Assembly (NCBI GenBank): GCA_016929175.1
Contig: JAFGJI010000153.1
Coordinates: 1 to 5,245 of the forward strand
DNA length: 5,245 nucleotides
Direction of reading: 5' to 3'
Origin: Thermoplasmatota archaeon
GTDB taxonomy: Archaea; Thermoplasmatota; Penumbrarchaeia; Penumbrarchaeales; Penumbrarchaeaceae
The notes under the pieces were generated by a model, which worked only from the letters and a program-made list of their open reading frames with translations, was not told where the DNA came from and searched no databases. A program made the position numbers and the translations under genes. Positions 1-5,245 of the stretch are shown piece by piece (positions within the stretch are counted from its first letter, which is position 1; the number at the start of each line of letters is the position of its first letter).

Positions 1-1578
1 GGCGAGACGGTCGAGGTCATCGATGCACCGGGCACATACTCGCTGGAACCTTCGAACAAGGCGGAGGAAGTGGCGCTGAGGATGTTGGACCAGGCGGATA
101 TCGTGATCAATGTCGTTGATGCCACCAACCTCGAAAGGAACCTTCATCTGACACTTGAGCTGCTCGAGAGGAATAAACCCGTCATCATCTCGTTGAACAT
201 GTGGGATGACACGAAGCATACCGGCATCCACATAGACCTGAAGAAATTGAGACAACTGCTGACGGTCGATATAGTACCCACCGTTGCCCTCACGGGGGAA
301 GGGATCTCAAAGCTCGTGGCAGGTCTGTCCAGGGCACGAACGGCGGACCATATCTCCCCGACAAGCGACGAGGGCAGATGGATAGAGATCGGTCAGATAG
401 TGAAGAAGGTACAGACCGTAAAGCACAGACATCACACGTTCAGGGACCGCCTGGCCGATGCCACCATCAGACCATTGACCGGATTGCCCATAGCTGTCAT
501 ACTTATACTACTCTCGTTCGGTATCGTGAGGTTGATCGGCGAGGGCCTCATCCGTTATGTTCTCGAGCCTCTCTTCGAACTGTATCGCCCGCTGGCCATG
601 AACATGAGCGATCGCCTTGGAGAGGGGTTCTTCCATGATGTCCTGATAGGTGAACTGATCGATGGTGAGATAGATTACGTCCAATCCATGGGAATACTGA
701 CCACCGGTCTATTTGTTCCCCTGGCAATGGTCCTTCCCTACATAGTTGCGTTCTACTTCATTCTGGCTATACTCGAGGATTCCGGATACCTGCCAAGATT
801 GGCGACGCTCTCGGACAATGTGTTCCACAAACTGGGAATGCACGGCCACGGGATCGTGCCCGTTTTCCTTGGACTGGGGTGCAACGTCCCGGGAGCCCTT
901 GCCACAAGGACGCTGGAGACCAGGAAGCAACGGTTCATTTCCGCAACCCTTCTTTCCATTTCCGTTCCGTGCATGGCACAGATCTCCATGATATTCGGAA
1001 TCCTGGGGCCGCACGGGATCGGATACATCCTGCTGGTATTCGTGACCCTGATAACGATATACATCACTGCCGGGCTGATCATGAACAGGTTCGTGAAGGG
1101 AGAGAGCCCGGAGATCTTCATGGAGATACCGCCCTACAGGAAACCGAGCATCGCCACCGTATTGAAAAAGACATGGATGCGGGTAAGATGGTTCCTGACC
1201 GAGGCCATCCCCTTCCTCTTTCTGGGAGTCCTTCTGGTCAATATACTGTACACCATAGGTTTTCTCGGTTGGCTGGGAGATGTGTTCGCTCCTGTGACCG
1301 CGGGCTGGCTCGGCCTGCCCAAGGAAGCCACGACGGCAATGTTGATGGGTTTTCTCAGAAAGGACCTGGCAGTTGGAATGCTGATCCCCCTGGACATGAC
1401 GCCGATGCAGCTGGTGATAGCCGCCACCATGCTGACCGTATATTTCCCCTGTGTAGCTACATTTGCCGTCCTGTTCCGGGAGCTCGGGATCAGGGACATG
1501 ATGAAAGCGACTGCAATAATGATAGGGACCGCGCTGCTGGTAGGTGGCATCATGCGGTTCATCCTGATAGGTATATGA
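1..1578 (+). CDS. feoB: Ferrous iron transport protein B, 5' partial
   Basis: GTP-dependent Fe(II) importer of the cytoplasmic membrane. The frame is open from base 1, so the gene starts upstream and the P-loop (G1) and G2 are outside the window; 525 residues are visible. Numbering from base 1, the G3 motif DAPG is at residues 8-11, the G4 motif NMWD at about 66-69, and a G5-like TGEG at about 98-101. The membrane core then shows about eight or nine hydrophobic segments. Family signatures are clear: LEDSGYLPR (about 258-266), GLGCNVPGALATRTLE (about 291-306), VPCMA (about 322-326), FLRKDLAVG (about 451-459) and YFPCVATFAV (about 481-490), so the three membrane-core cysteines of the CNVP, PC and PCVAT motifs are present. 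FLRKD has Asp where E. coli FeoB has Glu in its AKE motif. The full length would be near 575 residues, shorter than the 773 of E. coli FeoB. The stop overlaps the ribosome binding site of the downstream DtxR-type regulator. No feoA lies between them; it could be upstream. The identity is very secure. Confidence 0.96.
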   Translation, partial: GETVEVIDAPGTYSLEPSNKAEEVALRMLDQADIVINVVDATNLERNLHLTLELLERNKPVIISLNMWDDTKHTGIHIDLKKLRQLLTVDIVPTVALTGEGISKLVAGLSRARTADHISPTSDEGRWIEIGQIVKKVQTVKHRHHTFRDRLADATIRPLTGLPIAVILILLSFGIVRLIGEGLIRYVLEPLFELYRPLAMNMSDRLGEGFFHDVLIGELIDGEIDYVQSMGILTTGLFVPLAMVLPYIVAFYFILAILEDSGYLPRLATLSDNVFHKLGMHGHGIVPVFLGLGCNVPGALATRTLETRKQRFISATLLSISVPCMAQISMIFGILGPHGIGYILLVFVTLITIYITAGLIMNRFVKGESPEIFMEIPPYRKPSIATVLKKTWMRVRWFLTEAIPFLFLGVLLVNILYTIGFLGWLGDVFAPVTAGWLGLPKEATTAMLMGFLRKDLAVGMLIPLDMTPMQLVIAATMLTVYFPCVATFAVLFRELGIRDMMKATAIMIGTALLVGGIMRFILIGI

Positions 1579-1583
1579 GGTGG
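1577..1583 (+). promoter_or_regulatory. Ribosome binding site of the dtxR-type gene
   Basis: GAGGTGG is a good match to the archaeal anti-Shine-Dalgarno complement and lies five bases before the ATG at 1589. It begins inside the feoB TGA stop (1576-1578), so ribosomes finishing feoB arrive at this site, which suggests translational coupling. It favours the ATG at 1589 over the in-frame GTG at 1580, which lies inside the site itself. Confidence 0.75.
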
Positions 1584-1588
1584 TAGAG

Positions 1589-2062
1589 ATGAAAAGGAAG
1601 ACTACCGAGGAATATCTGGAGATCATCTATGTCCTTCAGAAAAGGGAGGGGTATGCCAAGACCGGCAAGATATCCCAGGAATATGACATCACACCCCCGT
1701 CCGTTACGGAGATGCTCCAGAAACTCCAGAAGGAGGGTTACGTTGAATACACCAAATACAGGGGCGCCAGACTGACCGAGCCCGGGTTGAGGATCGCAAG
1801 GAAATTGATGGAGACGCACAGGATAATAGCCGATTTCCTTGAGATAATAGGTGTCGAAAGGGAGATGGCCGAGATAGATGCATGCCAGCTGGAGCATCAC
1901 GTCAGCATCAAGACCATGAAGAGGTTGAAGGACTTCGTGGATTTCATCAACGGTGCCCCGGACAGGCCCCGCTGGATCGATCATTATCATGATTACATAC
2001 GGACAGGGAAGAGGCAGGAATGCTCATTGTTCGGGGCTCAGGATGGCAGAAGACCCCTTTAA
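1589..2062 (+). CDS. DtxR/MntR-family metal-dependent transcriptional repressor
   Basis: A metalloregulator that binds DNA when loaded with Fe(II) or Mn(II); here it probably controls the feoB operon that contains it. The product is 157 residues. An N-terminal winged helix (about 5-72) includes a recognition-helix region ITPPSVTEMLQKL (34-46) and a wing with YTKYRGARLT (54-63). A dimerisation domain follows, with the family signature DACQLEHHVS at 97-106. The probable metal ligands fall on MntR numbering exactly: E8, E11, H77, C99, E102 and H103. E8/E11 resemble MntR (D8/E11), whereas C99 matches Cys102 of DtxR/IdeR in place of MntR Glu99. The C-terminus stops near 157, so there is no SH3-like third domain, as in MntR. 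The ATG at 1589 is chosen because it has a GAGGTGG site at five bases and gives the MntR register; a GTG at 1580 would add three residues. Family assignment is firm; the metal preference is inferred and leans to iron because of Cys99 and the feoB neighbour. Confidence 0.93.
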   Translation: MKRKTTEEYLEIIYVLQKREGYAKTGKISQEYDITPPSVTEMLQKLQKEGYVEYTKYRGARLTEPGLRIARKLMETHRIIADFLEIIGVEREMAEIDACQLEHHVSIKTMKRLKDFVDFINGAPDRPRWIDHYHDYIRTGKRQECSLFGAQDGRRPL

Positions 2063-2088
2063 TGGAAGATGCCCGGGGACGATGAGAG

Positions 2089-2472
2089 CTATACCGATCC
2101 CTTTGTGAGCCTCCATACGTTCAATCCGTAAAAATCGTCGAAATGTTCGACGGACCTGTTCTCAAGAACGCCCATGAAATCCAGCTCCCGGTCTTCCCGG
2201 TCATGGTATGTAACGACCCACACCACATCATGAGCCTCGAACAACAGGGTATCGTTCTCGACATCACCCGACAGGACACCCACCGGGAGGTTCCTTACGT
2301 AGTAATTGAGGGTATAACTCTGATAATCTGGCCGTGGGATGACGATATCCCTCTCTCCCGGTTTCCCATCGAAGAAGAGCGCAACGCCTTTCCGATCGTC
2401 CTTAAACCCTTGCCACCTTGTAACACTGAACAGTATCCACTCCATAACAGCTGGATCACGGTATCCGGTCAT
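2089..2472 (-). CDS. Small protein resembling the soluble C-terminal tail of GT-C glycosyltransferases
   Basis: A 127-residue protein with no signal peptide and no clear membrane helix. By pattern it resembles the cytosol-excluded tail of archaeal multi-membrane-spanning glycosyltransferases: a hydrophobic strand with KGVALFF (28-34), then GERDIVIPRPDY (39-50), TLNYYVRNLP (54-63), a strand DVVWVVTYHD (82-91), and a final FYGLNVWRL (114-122). In those enzymes this kind of domain follows the membrane-embedded catalytic part, which is absent here, so the gene is either a stand-alone domain or a remnant. The start is uncertain: the ATG at 2472 overlaps the upstream surface-protein gene by 17 bases, with a strong AGGAGGA (2496-2490) too far upstream at 17 bases. 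ATG 2445 would give 118 residues, and ATG 2553 would give 154 with a long overlap whose extra part is arginine/lysine-rich shadow sequence. It is probably cotranscribed with the surface-protein gene. It ends 26 bases from the convergent dtxR-type gene. Existence as a gene is likely; the function is not recognised with confidence. Confidence 0.7.
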   Translation of the reverse strand: MTGYRDPAVMEWILFSVTRWQGFKDDRKGVALFFDGKPGERDIVIPRPDYQSYTLNYYVRNLPVGVLSGDVENDTLLFEAHDVVWVVTYHDREDRELDFMGVLENRSVEHFDDFYGLNVWRLTKGSV

Positions 2473-4705
2473 CTTCGGATGGTAGGATCTCCTCCTGGTT
2501 AATATTCGGAGGTTCCGCTTCCGAAACCTCTTCGCCGATGGTCTCTTTCCCATTTCTCCAGAACTTCACGTATACCACTGCGATCGCAACACCTAGAACT
2601 ATAATAATAACGACCAGGATGACCACGATCCAGGTCCAGACACCAGATCCGCCATCATTGCTATATATGTCCTTCCCGGAGAGGGGGTCCAGGGGGTCGA
2701 AACCGTTCCTGACCTCGTATCCGTCCGCAAAACCGTCACCATCCGTATCAGCATTGTCCATTTCCGTTCCGTGTTCGAACTCTTCCCTGTTCGACAGTCC
2801 GTCCCCGTCCATATCCAGAGAAGCATCGGAACCATCATTGGGGTCCAATCCGTTCTCGATCTCCACCAGGTCCGGAATTCCATCTTCGTCCTCGTCATGG
2901 TCCTGGGGAAGCACGGTCAGAGTGAAGGATGTCTGGTTCGAATTTCCACCCCTGTCCTTGATCTCCACCTGTATCGAAAAGACCCCGGCCTCTTCCATGG
3001 TGCCCGAGAGACTGGCTCCACTGTCATCAACGGGTGAACCTGTCCATATATAGGACACTATTCCGATATTGTCATCCGCATCCAGGGTGATCTCGATCTC
3101 ATCCCCAACGTATGCCGTGATATCCTCAATGACCTCCAGACGAGGGGGGATCGTGTCGATGACCAAAATCTCGTACGTGGATGTAGAGTTCTGATTGCCG
3201 GTGGCATCCAGAACCTTGATGAAGTAGAACAACGCCCCCAGGGGGTCCACCGGGACCTCCAGCAGGCCAGAATAGCCATCCCCGTCAACTTCCAGGACCA
3301 TGTCCTGATGATCTCCATCCCCGAACCAGTACTCGATGAACACGGTGGAAATGCCAATGTTGTCGGAGGCCTCCACAGATATCGGAAGAGATGATCCGGT
3401 CTCGCAGTGATCCTCCGGAATGTGTTCGAGTATCTCGGGGGCATCGTTGTCCAACACCTCGACGACCCTCTGCTGGGTCTCTTGAGAGTTCTCCGATGTA
3501 TCCACTGCATGGAATGTATAGCAGATGTCGGTCCAGTTCATGGGAACGATGATCGTCGAGGTAAAGGGACCGCTTCCCGATAAAGACATCGTGAGAGGTC
3601 CTTCGGTGCCGCCCCAGTAACGGACGTACGCTCTATCCAGATCGATATTGTCGCTGATGTCTACCCTGAACGTATATTCCTCACCTGTGGTAGCTTGATC
3701 ATCCGAGGTGTCGTTCCCGAACCCGGGAGGATCGTTGTCAGAAATTTCGATCTCATCGCTCCCGGTATGGTTCCAGTTACCAGAGGGGTCCACTGCCAGG
3801 AACCTGTAATGAAGAGGGTCGATAATATCGGGTATTGTCATGACGGCGAACCATTCGTCATCTTCACCACGGTCCAGTGACAGGTTCTGAATGGGCCCTT
3901 CACCGTAACGGAACTCGACGAACGCTGACGACACTTCAATATTGTCCGTGACAATGGTCGAGAGTCTCAGTTCATCCCCCGTGGTGGTACTCATTTTGGG
4001 AAGCTCCGTGAATTCCGGACTGTCATTGTCGTGGACCGTGATATCCCTTGTCGCTGTCGTGTTGCTGTTGCCAGCATCGTCGTAAGCGATGTACATATAG
4101 TGGAGTTCATCCATTGAATCCCACGGGATCAATATGGTCCTCTTCCAAAGGTCCGGAGGTCCCTCGACCGCATACAGGCCCAGATGGATACCGCTCCCGA
4201 ACCAGTATTCTATGTTCACGCCCGCGACACCTATGTTGTCCGCAACCTCTATGGAAAACACGTATGGATCGCCCGTAAAAGCTTCGGAAGGTCCAAATTC
4301 ATTACCATATTCCGGCTTGTCATTGTCCTTTATGGTTATGTCCTTGACAATTGTGGTTTCCCAGGATTCCGGTTCCATCAAAGCACTGTAATTGTAATGG
4401 AGAACATCGAGAGTGTTCGATGGGATCACAACAGTATGGTTCCATACGCTATTGCCCGCTGCCGTCATCAAGACCTTGCTGTGAGAGCCGCTCCCGAACC
4501 AGTATTCAACATATACGTAAAGGACCGTTTGCGTTTCATTGATCTTGATGGAAAATGTCAGTTCATCCCCAGTGGTCGCTGTTGTGGCTGTATCGTCCTC
4601 TTCGAATACTGGATCGCTCAGAGCGACCGCCTGAAAAGTGGTCGGAATGGAGAACGCCATGATCGATAGCAATGCAACCACGAATGCCGTGCAAACCTTT
4701 TTCAT
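2456..4705 (-). CDS. Cell-surface protein: signal peptide, tandem Ig-like repeats, Ca-binding loops, C-terminal membrane anchor
   Basis: A 749-residue protein of type I membrane topology, probably exposed on the cell surface; no enzymatic motif is seen, so adhesion or envelope structure is the likely role (inference). Residues 1-28 form a signal peptide (MKK, hydrophobic core, cleavage after AVA). Five homologous domains of 96-99 residues follow (32-129, 130-228, 229-325, 326-421, 422-518), each with TGD/TGE near the start, a DNI core, an (I/V)EYWFG-like strand, an LHY strand and a DND linker. A PKD-like domain occupies 519-601. Three DxDxDGxx(D/N) calcium loops, as in thrombospondin type 3 repeats, start at D604, D631 and D653. 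A membrane helix spans about 689-713, with a basic KFWRNGK stop-transfer and an acidic tail to 749. There are ten N-X-S/T sequons, all outside the membrane. The only cysteines of the mature protein are C395 and C434. The ATG at 4705 gives a classic signal peptide; a GTG at 4723 would add six residues, and neither has a good ribosome binding site. The last 17 bases overlap the next gene. Confidence 0.9.
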   Translation of the reverse strand: MKKVCTAFVVALLSIMAFSIPTTFQAVALSDPVFEEDDTATTATTGDELTFSIKINETQTVLYVYVEYWFGSGSHSKVLMTAAGNSVWNHTVVIPSNTLDVLHYNYSALMEPESWETTIVKDITIKDNDKPEYGNEFGPSEAFTGDPYVFSIEVADNIGVAGVNIEYWFGSGIHLGLYAVEGPPDLWKRTILIPWDSMDELHYMYIAYDDAGNSNTTATRDITVHDNDSPEFTELPKMSTTTGDELRLSTIVTDNIEVSSAFVEFRYGEGPIQNLSLDRGEDDEWFAVMTIPDIIDPLHYRFLAVDPSGNWNHTGSDEIEISDNDPPGFGNDTSDDQATTGEEYTFRVDISDNIDLDRAYVRYWGGTEGPLTMSLSGSGPFTSTIIVPMNWTDICYTFHAVDTSENSQETQQRVVEVLDNDAPEILEHIPEDHCETGSSLPISVEASDNIGISTVFIEYWFGDGDHQDMVLEVDGDGYSGLLEVPVDPLGALFYFIKVLDATGNQNSTSTYEILVIDTIPPRLEVIEDITAYVGDEIEITLDADDNIGIVSYIWTGSPVDDSGASLSGTMEEAGVFSIQVEIKDRGGNSNQTSFTLTVLPQDHDEDEDGIPDLVEIENGLDPNDGSDASLDMDGDGLSNREEFEHGTEMDNADTDGDGFADGYEVRNGFDPLDPLSGKDIYSNDGGSGVWTWIVVILVVIIIVLGVAIAVVYVKFWRNGKETIGEEVSEAEPPNINQEEILPSEDDRIP
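2654..2902 (-). other. Calcium-binding loop region of the surface protein
   Basis: This stretch encodes about 83 residues dominated by Asp, Gly and Asn, between the PKD-like domain and the membrane helix. It holds three loops of the form DxDxDGxx(D/N), separated by GLDP and GFDP turns, the pattern of thrombospondin type 3 and related EF-hand-like calcium loops. Next to the membrane anchor it would act as a stalk whose rigidity depends on calcium. The motif is read directly; calcium binding is family knowledge. Confidence 0.8.
3152..4612 (-). repeat. Five tandem ~97-codon repeats encoding Ig-like domains
   Basis: In-frame protein-coding repeats in the surface-protein gene, in gene order 4612-4319, 4318-4022, 4021-3731, 3730-3443 and 3442-3152. 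Each unit ends at a DND (last one DT) followed by a proline-containing start of the next. Units 1, 2 and 5 are closest, sharing EYWFG plus S/D-G. Units 3 and 4 have drifted (EFRYGEG, RYWGGTEG). Units 1 and 2 share an identical 20-base block at 4488-4507 and 4191-4210, exactly 297 bases apart. This is domain duplication inside one gene, not a mobile element. Confidence 0.85.
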
Positions 4706-4853
4706 ACGGGGCCCCCATATCACACAACCGCTCTTTAGGGGAATAGTGATTGATAACGATTTCTATCCCCATTTCTCCATTGATGCGGGAGTGATGTCCA
4801 GATGGATCTGACGATCTCGACCGAGCGAAGCATAACGGCCAAAAAGGTTCCTG

Positions 4854-4870
4854 CCCATCGACCGGATGGG
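4854..4870. repeat. Perfect inverted repeat upstream of the TATA-like element
   Basis: Six-base arms CCCATC and GATGGG with a five-base spacer GACCG. The spacing and the position directly before the putative TATA/BRE fit an operator for a dimeric regulator, but arms this short occur by chance at a moderate rate. Confidence 0.3.
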
Positions 4871-4873
4871 AAC

Positions 4874-4882
4874 ATATTTTAT
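4874..4882 (+). promoter_or_regulatory. Candidate archaeal TATA box for the hydrolase gene
   Basis: ATATTTTAT is the clearest A+T island in an otherwise balanced intergenic region and follows GGGAAC, which could serve as a weak BRE. With the usual spacing of about 25 bases, transcription would start near 4905-4910, leaving a leader of roughly 55-60 bases before the ATG at 4966. A perfect inverted repeat, CCCATC-GACCG-GATGGG, ends four bases upstream of it. Confidence 0.4.
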
Positions 4883-4951
4883 CATTGCCTTCGATTAGAC
4901 CCGGGACCGTTCCCCGATGGAATGTCGGATATCCGGGAACGGGCAGTGAAC

Positions 4952-4959
4952 GGAAGTGA
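4952..4959 (+). promoter_or_regulatory. Ribosome binding site of the hydrolase gene
   Basis: GGAAGTGA lies six bases before the ATG at 4966 and matches the archaeal GGAGGTGA consensus except for one base. Together with an in-frame TAG directly before the ATG (4963-4965), it fixes the start codon. Confidence 0.65.
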
Positions 4960-4965
4960 CGATAG

Positions 4966-5245
4966 ATGGAGAAGGCCGCTCTGTTCATCCACGGATGGGC
5001 AATGGACGATCGGATATTCCATAAGAAATGGATACGAGAGCTCGGGGCCCCGCTGTTCGAACTGTTGTCGGAAGAGTTCGGATACGTTCCCGTGCCTTTG
5101 AACCTCCCGGGGAACTACCTGCTCATGAACAGGGATTTCGACAACTACGCATCCCATGTACTGAAATGGACCGCTGACCATCCGGAGTTCGACAGGATGG
5201 TCATGGTCGGGCACTCCATGGGTGGGATAACCATAAGGAGGGCAC
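4966..5245 (+). CDS. Alpha/beta hydrolase-fold protein, 3' partial
   Basis: The first 93 residues of a probable esterase or lipase-like hydrolase, cut off by the window end. An N-terminal strand AALFIHGW (4-11) carries the HG of the oxyanion hole. Further on, MVMVGHSMGG (78-87) is a strand followed by the nucleophile elbow G-H-S-M-G, with Ser84 as the predicted catalytic nucleophile. The catalytic acid and histidine would be downstream. There is no signal peptide, so it acts in the cytoplasm. The segment between strand and elbow (about 14-76) is relatively long and has LNLPG where a substrate-loop strand usually lies. The start is fixed by the preceding in-frame stop and a good ribosome binding site. 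It is divergent from the surface-protein gene, so a shared role is not implied. The superfamily is secure; the substrate cannot be told. A PGAP1/lipase-like or RBBP9-like relation is possible but not shown. Confidence 0.88.
   Translation, partial: MEKAALFIHGWAMDDRIFHKKWIRELGAPLFELLSEEFGYVPVPLNLPGNYLLMNRDFDNYASHVLKWTADHPEFDRMVMVGHSMGGITIRRA

Larger units (their letters stand above)
4706..4965. promoter_or_regulatory. Divergent intergenic region between the surface-protein gene and the hydrolase gene
   Basis: About 260 bases with no convincing gene; it must hold the start signals of two diverging genes. Toward the hydrolase there is a TATA-like element at 4874-4882 and a ribosome binding site at 4952-4959. 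Toward the surface-protein gene only an A+T-rich stretch (4748-4762, TTATCAATC on the minus strand) is a weak TATA candidate, and an eight-base palindrome GGGGCCCC (4708-4715) sits just before the ATG in place of a ribosome binding site. Short inverted repeats are at 4799-4810, 4816-4825, 4854-4870, 4907-4942 and 4926-4935; any of them could be an operator, none is proven. Confidence 0.6.

Noticed and set aside
879..1586. Open frame of 235 codons on the plus strand within feoB
   Set aside because: It is a +2/+3 shadow of feoB, rich in Arg, His and Asp, with no recognisable motif.
709..1626. Long open frame on the minus strand opposite feoB
   Set aside because: Its product is a low-complexity mix rich in Gln, His and Tyr with no domain pattern, and it lies wholly antisense to unmistakable FeoB signatures.
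2063..2088. Possible terminator between the convergent dtxR-type gene and the small gene
   Set aside because: Only a CCCGGGG stretch is present; there is no stem of useful length and no T-run on either strand.
2143..2502. Plus-strand open frame opposite the small glycosyltransferase-tail-like gene
   Set aside because: The minus-strand reading has a coherent strand pattern and follows the surface-protein gene as an overlapping operon member; the plus reading has no ribosome binding site or domain pattern.
2473..2553. N-terminal extension of the small gene to an ATG at 2553
   Set aside because: The added 27 residues are Arg/Lys-rich shadow of the surface-protein gene and would make a 98-base overlap, although a GGAG lies just upstream of that ATG.
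2538..3053. Serine- and proline-rich plus-strand open frame opposite the calcium-loop region
   Set aside because: The Ser/Pro bias is what the antisense of Asp/Gly-rich calcium loops produces.
3152..4612. CRISPR-like or mobile-element reading of the regular repeats
   Set aside because: The period is ~97 codons, the frame is kept throughout, and divergence follows protein-level constraint, so these are duplicated protein domains.
4802..5101. Plus-strand open frame covering the intergenic region and the hydrolase start
   Set aside because: It lies in a different frame from the hydrolase, which has a ribosome binding site and the HG and GHSMGG motifs; the product here shows no pattern.

Overview
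The window looks archaeal, most likely a Thermoplasmatota-type euryarchaeon (inference). The reasons are heavy AGG/AGA and ATA codon use, GAGGTG- and GGAAGTGA-type ribosome binding sites, a TATA-like promoter element, a FeoB/DtxR pair of archaeal style, and a large Ig-repeat/Ca-loop surface protein with one C-terminal membrane anchor. It was read by eye only, so family names rest on motifs and not on searches.

Layout. (1) Bases 1-1578, + strand: the 3' part of feoB, a ferrous iron transporter, entering at the G3 motif of its G domain. (2) Bases 1589-2062, + strand: a DtxR/MntR-family metalloregulator whose ribosome binding site overlaps the feoB stop codon, so the two form a translationally linked iron uptake and iron sensing unit. 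(3) Bases 2089-2472, - strand: a small protein that converges on dtxR and resembles the soluble C-terminal tail of archaeal GT-C glycosyltransferases. (4) Bases 2456-4705, - strand: a secreted, membrane-anchored protein with a signal peptide, five ~97-residue Ig-like repeats, one PKD-like domain, three calcium-binding loops, a transmembrane helix and an acidic tail. It overlaps the start of gene 3 by 17 bases, so the two are probably one transcript. (5) Bases 4706-4965: a divergent intergenic region with a TATA-like element and several short inverted repeats. (6) Bases 4966-5245, + strand: the 5' part of an alpha/beta hydrolase with a GHSMGG nucleophile elbow, cut by the window end.

How they work together. 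FeoB and the regulator form an iron homeostasis module. The metal site of the regulator is a mosaic of MntR and DtxR ligands, with a cysteine at the position that separates the iron-sensing from the manganese-sensing members. The surface protein has ten N-glycosylation sequons, four of them at the same place in successive domains, and its downstream neighbour resembles part of a glycosyltransferase. That suggests, but does not prove, a glycosylated cell-surface module. No CRISPR array, insertion sequence, tRNA or rRNA was seen. The most unusual items are the stand-alone glycosyltransferase-tail-like gene and the periodic sequons; neither is proof of a new system.
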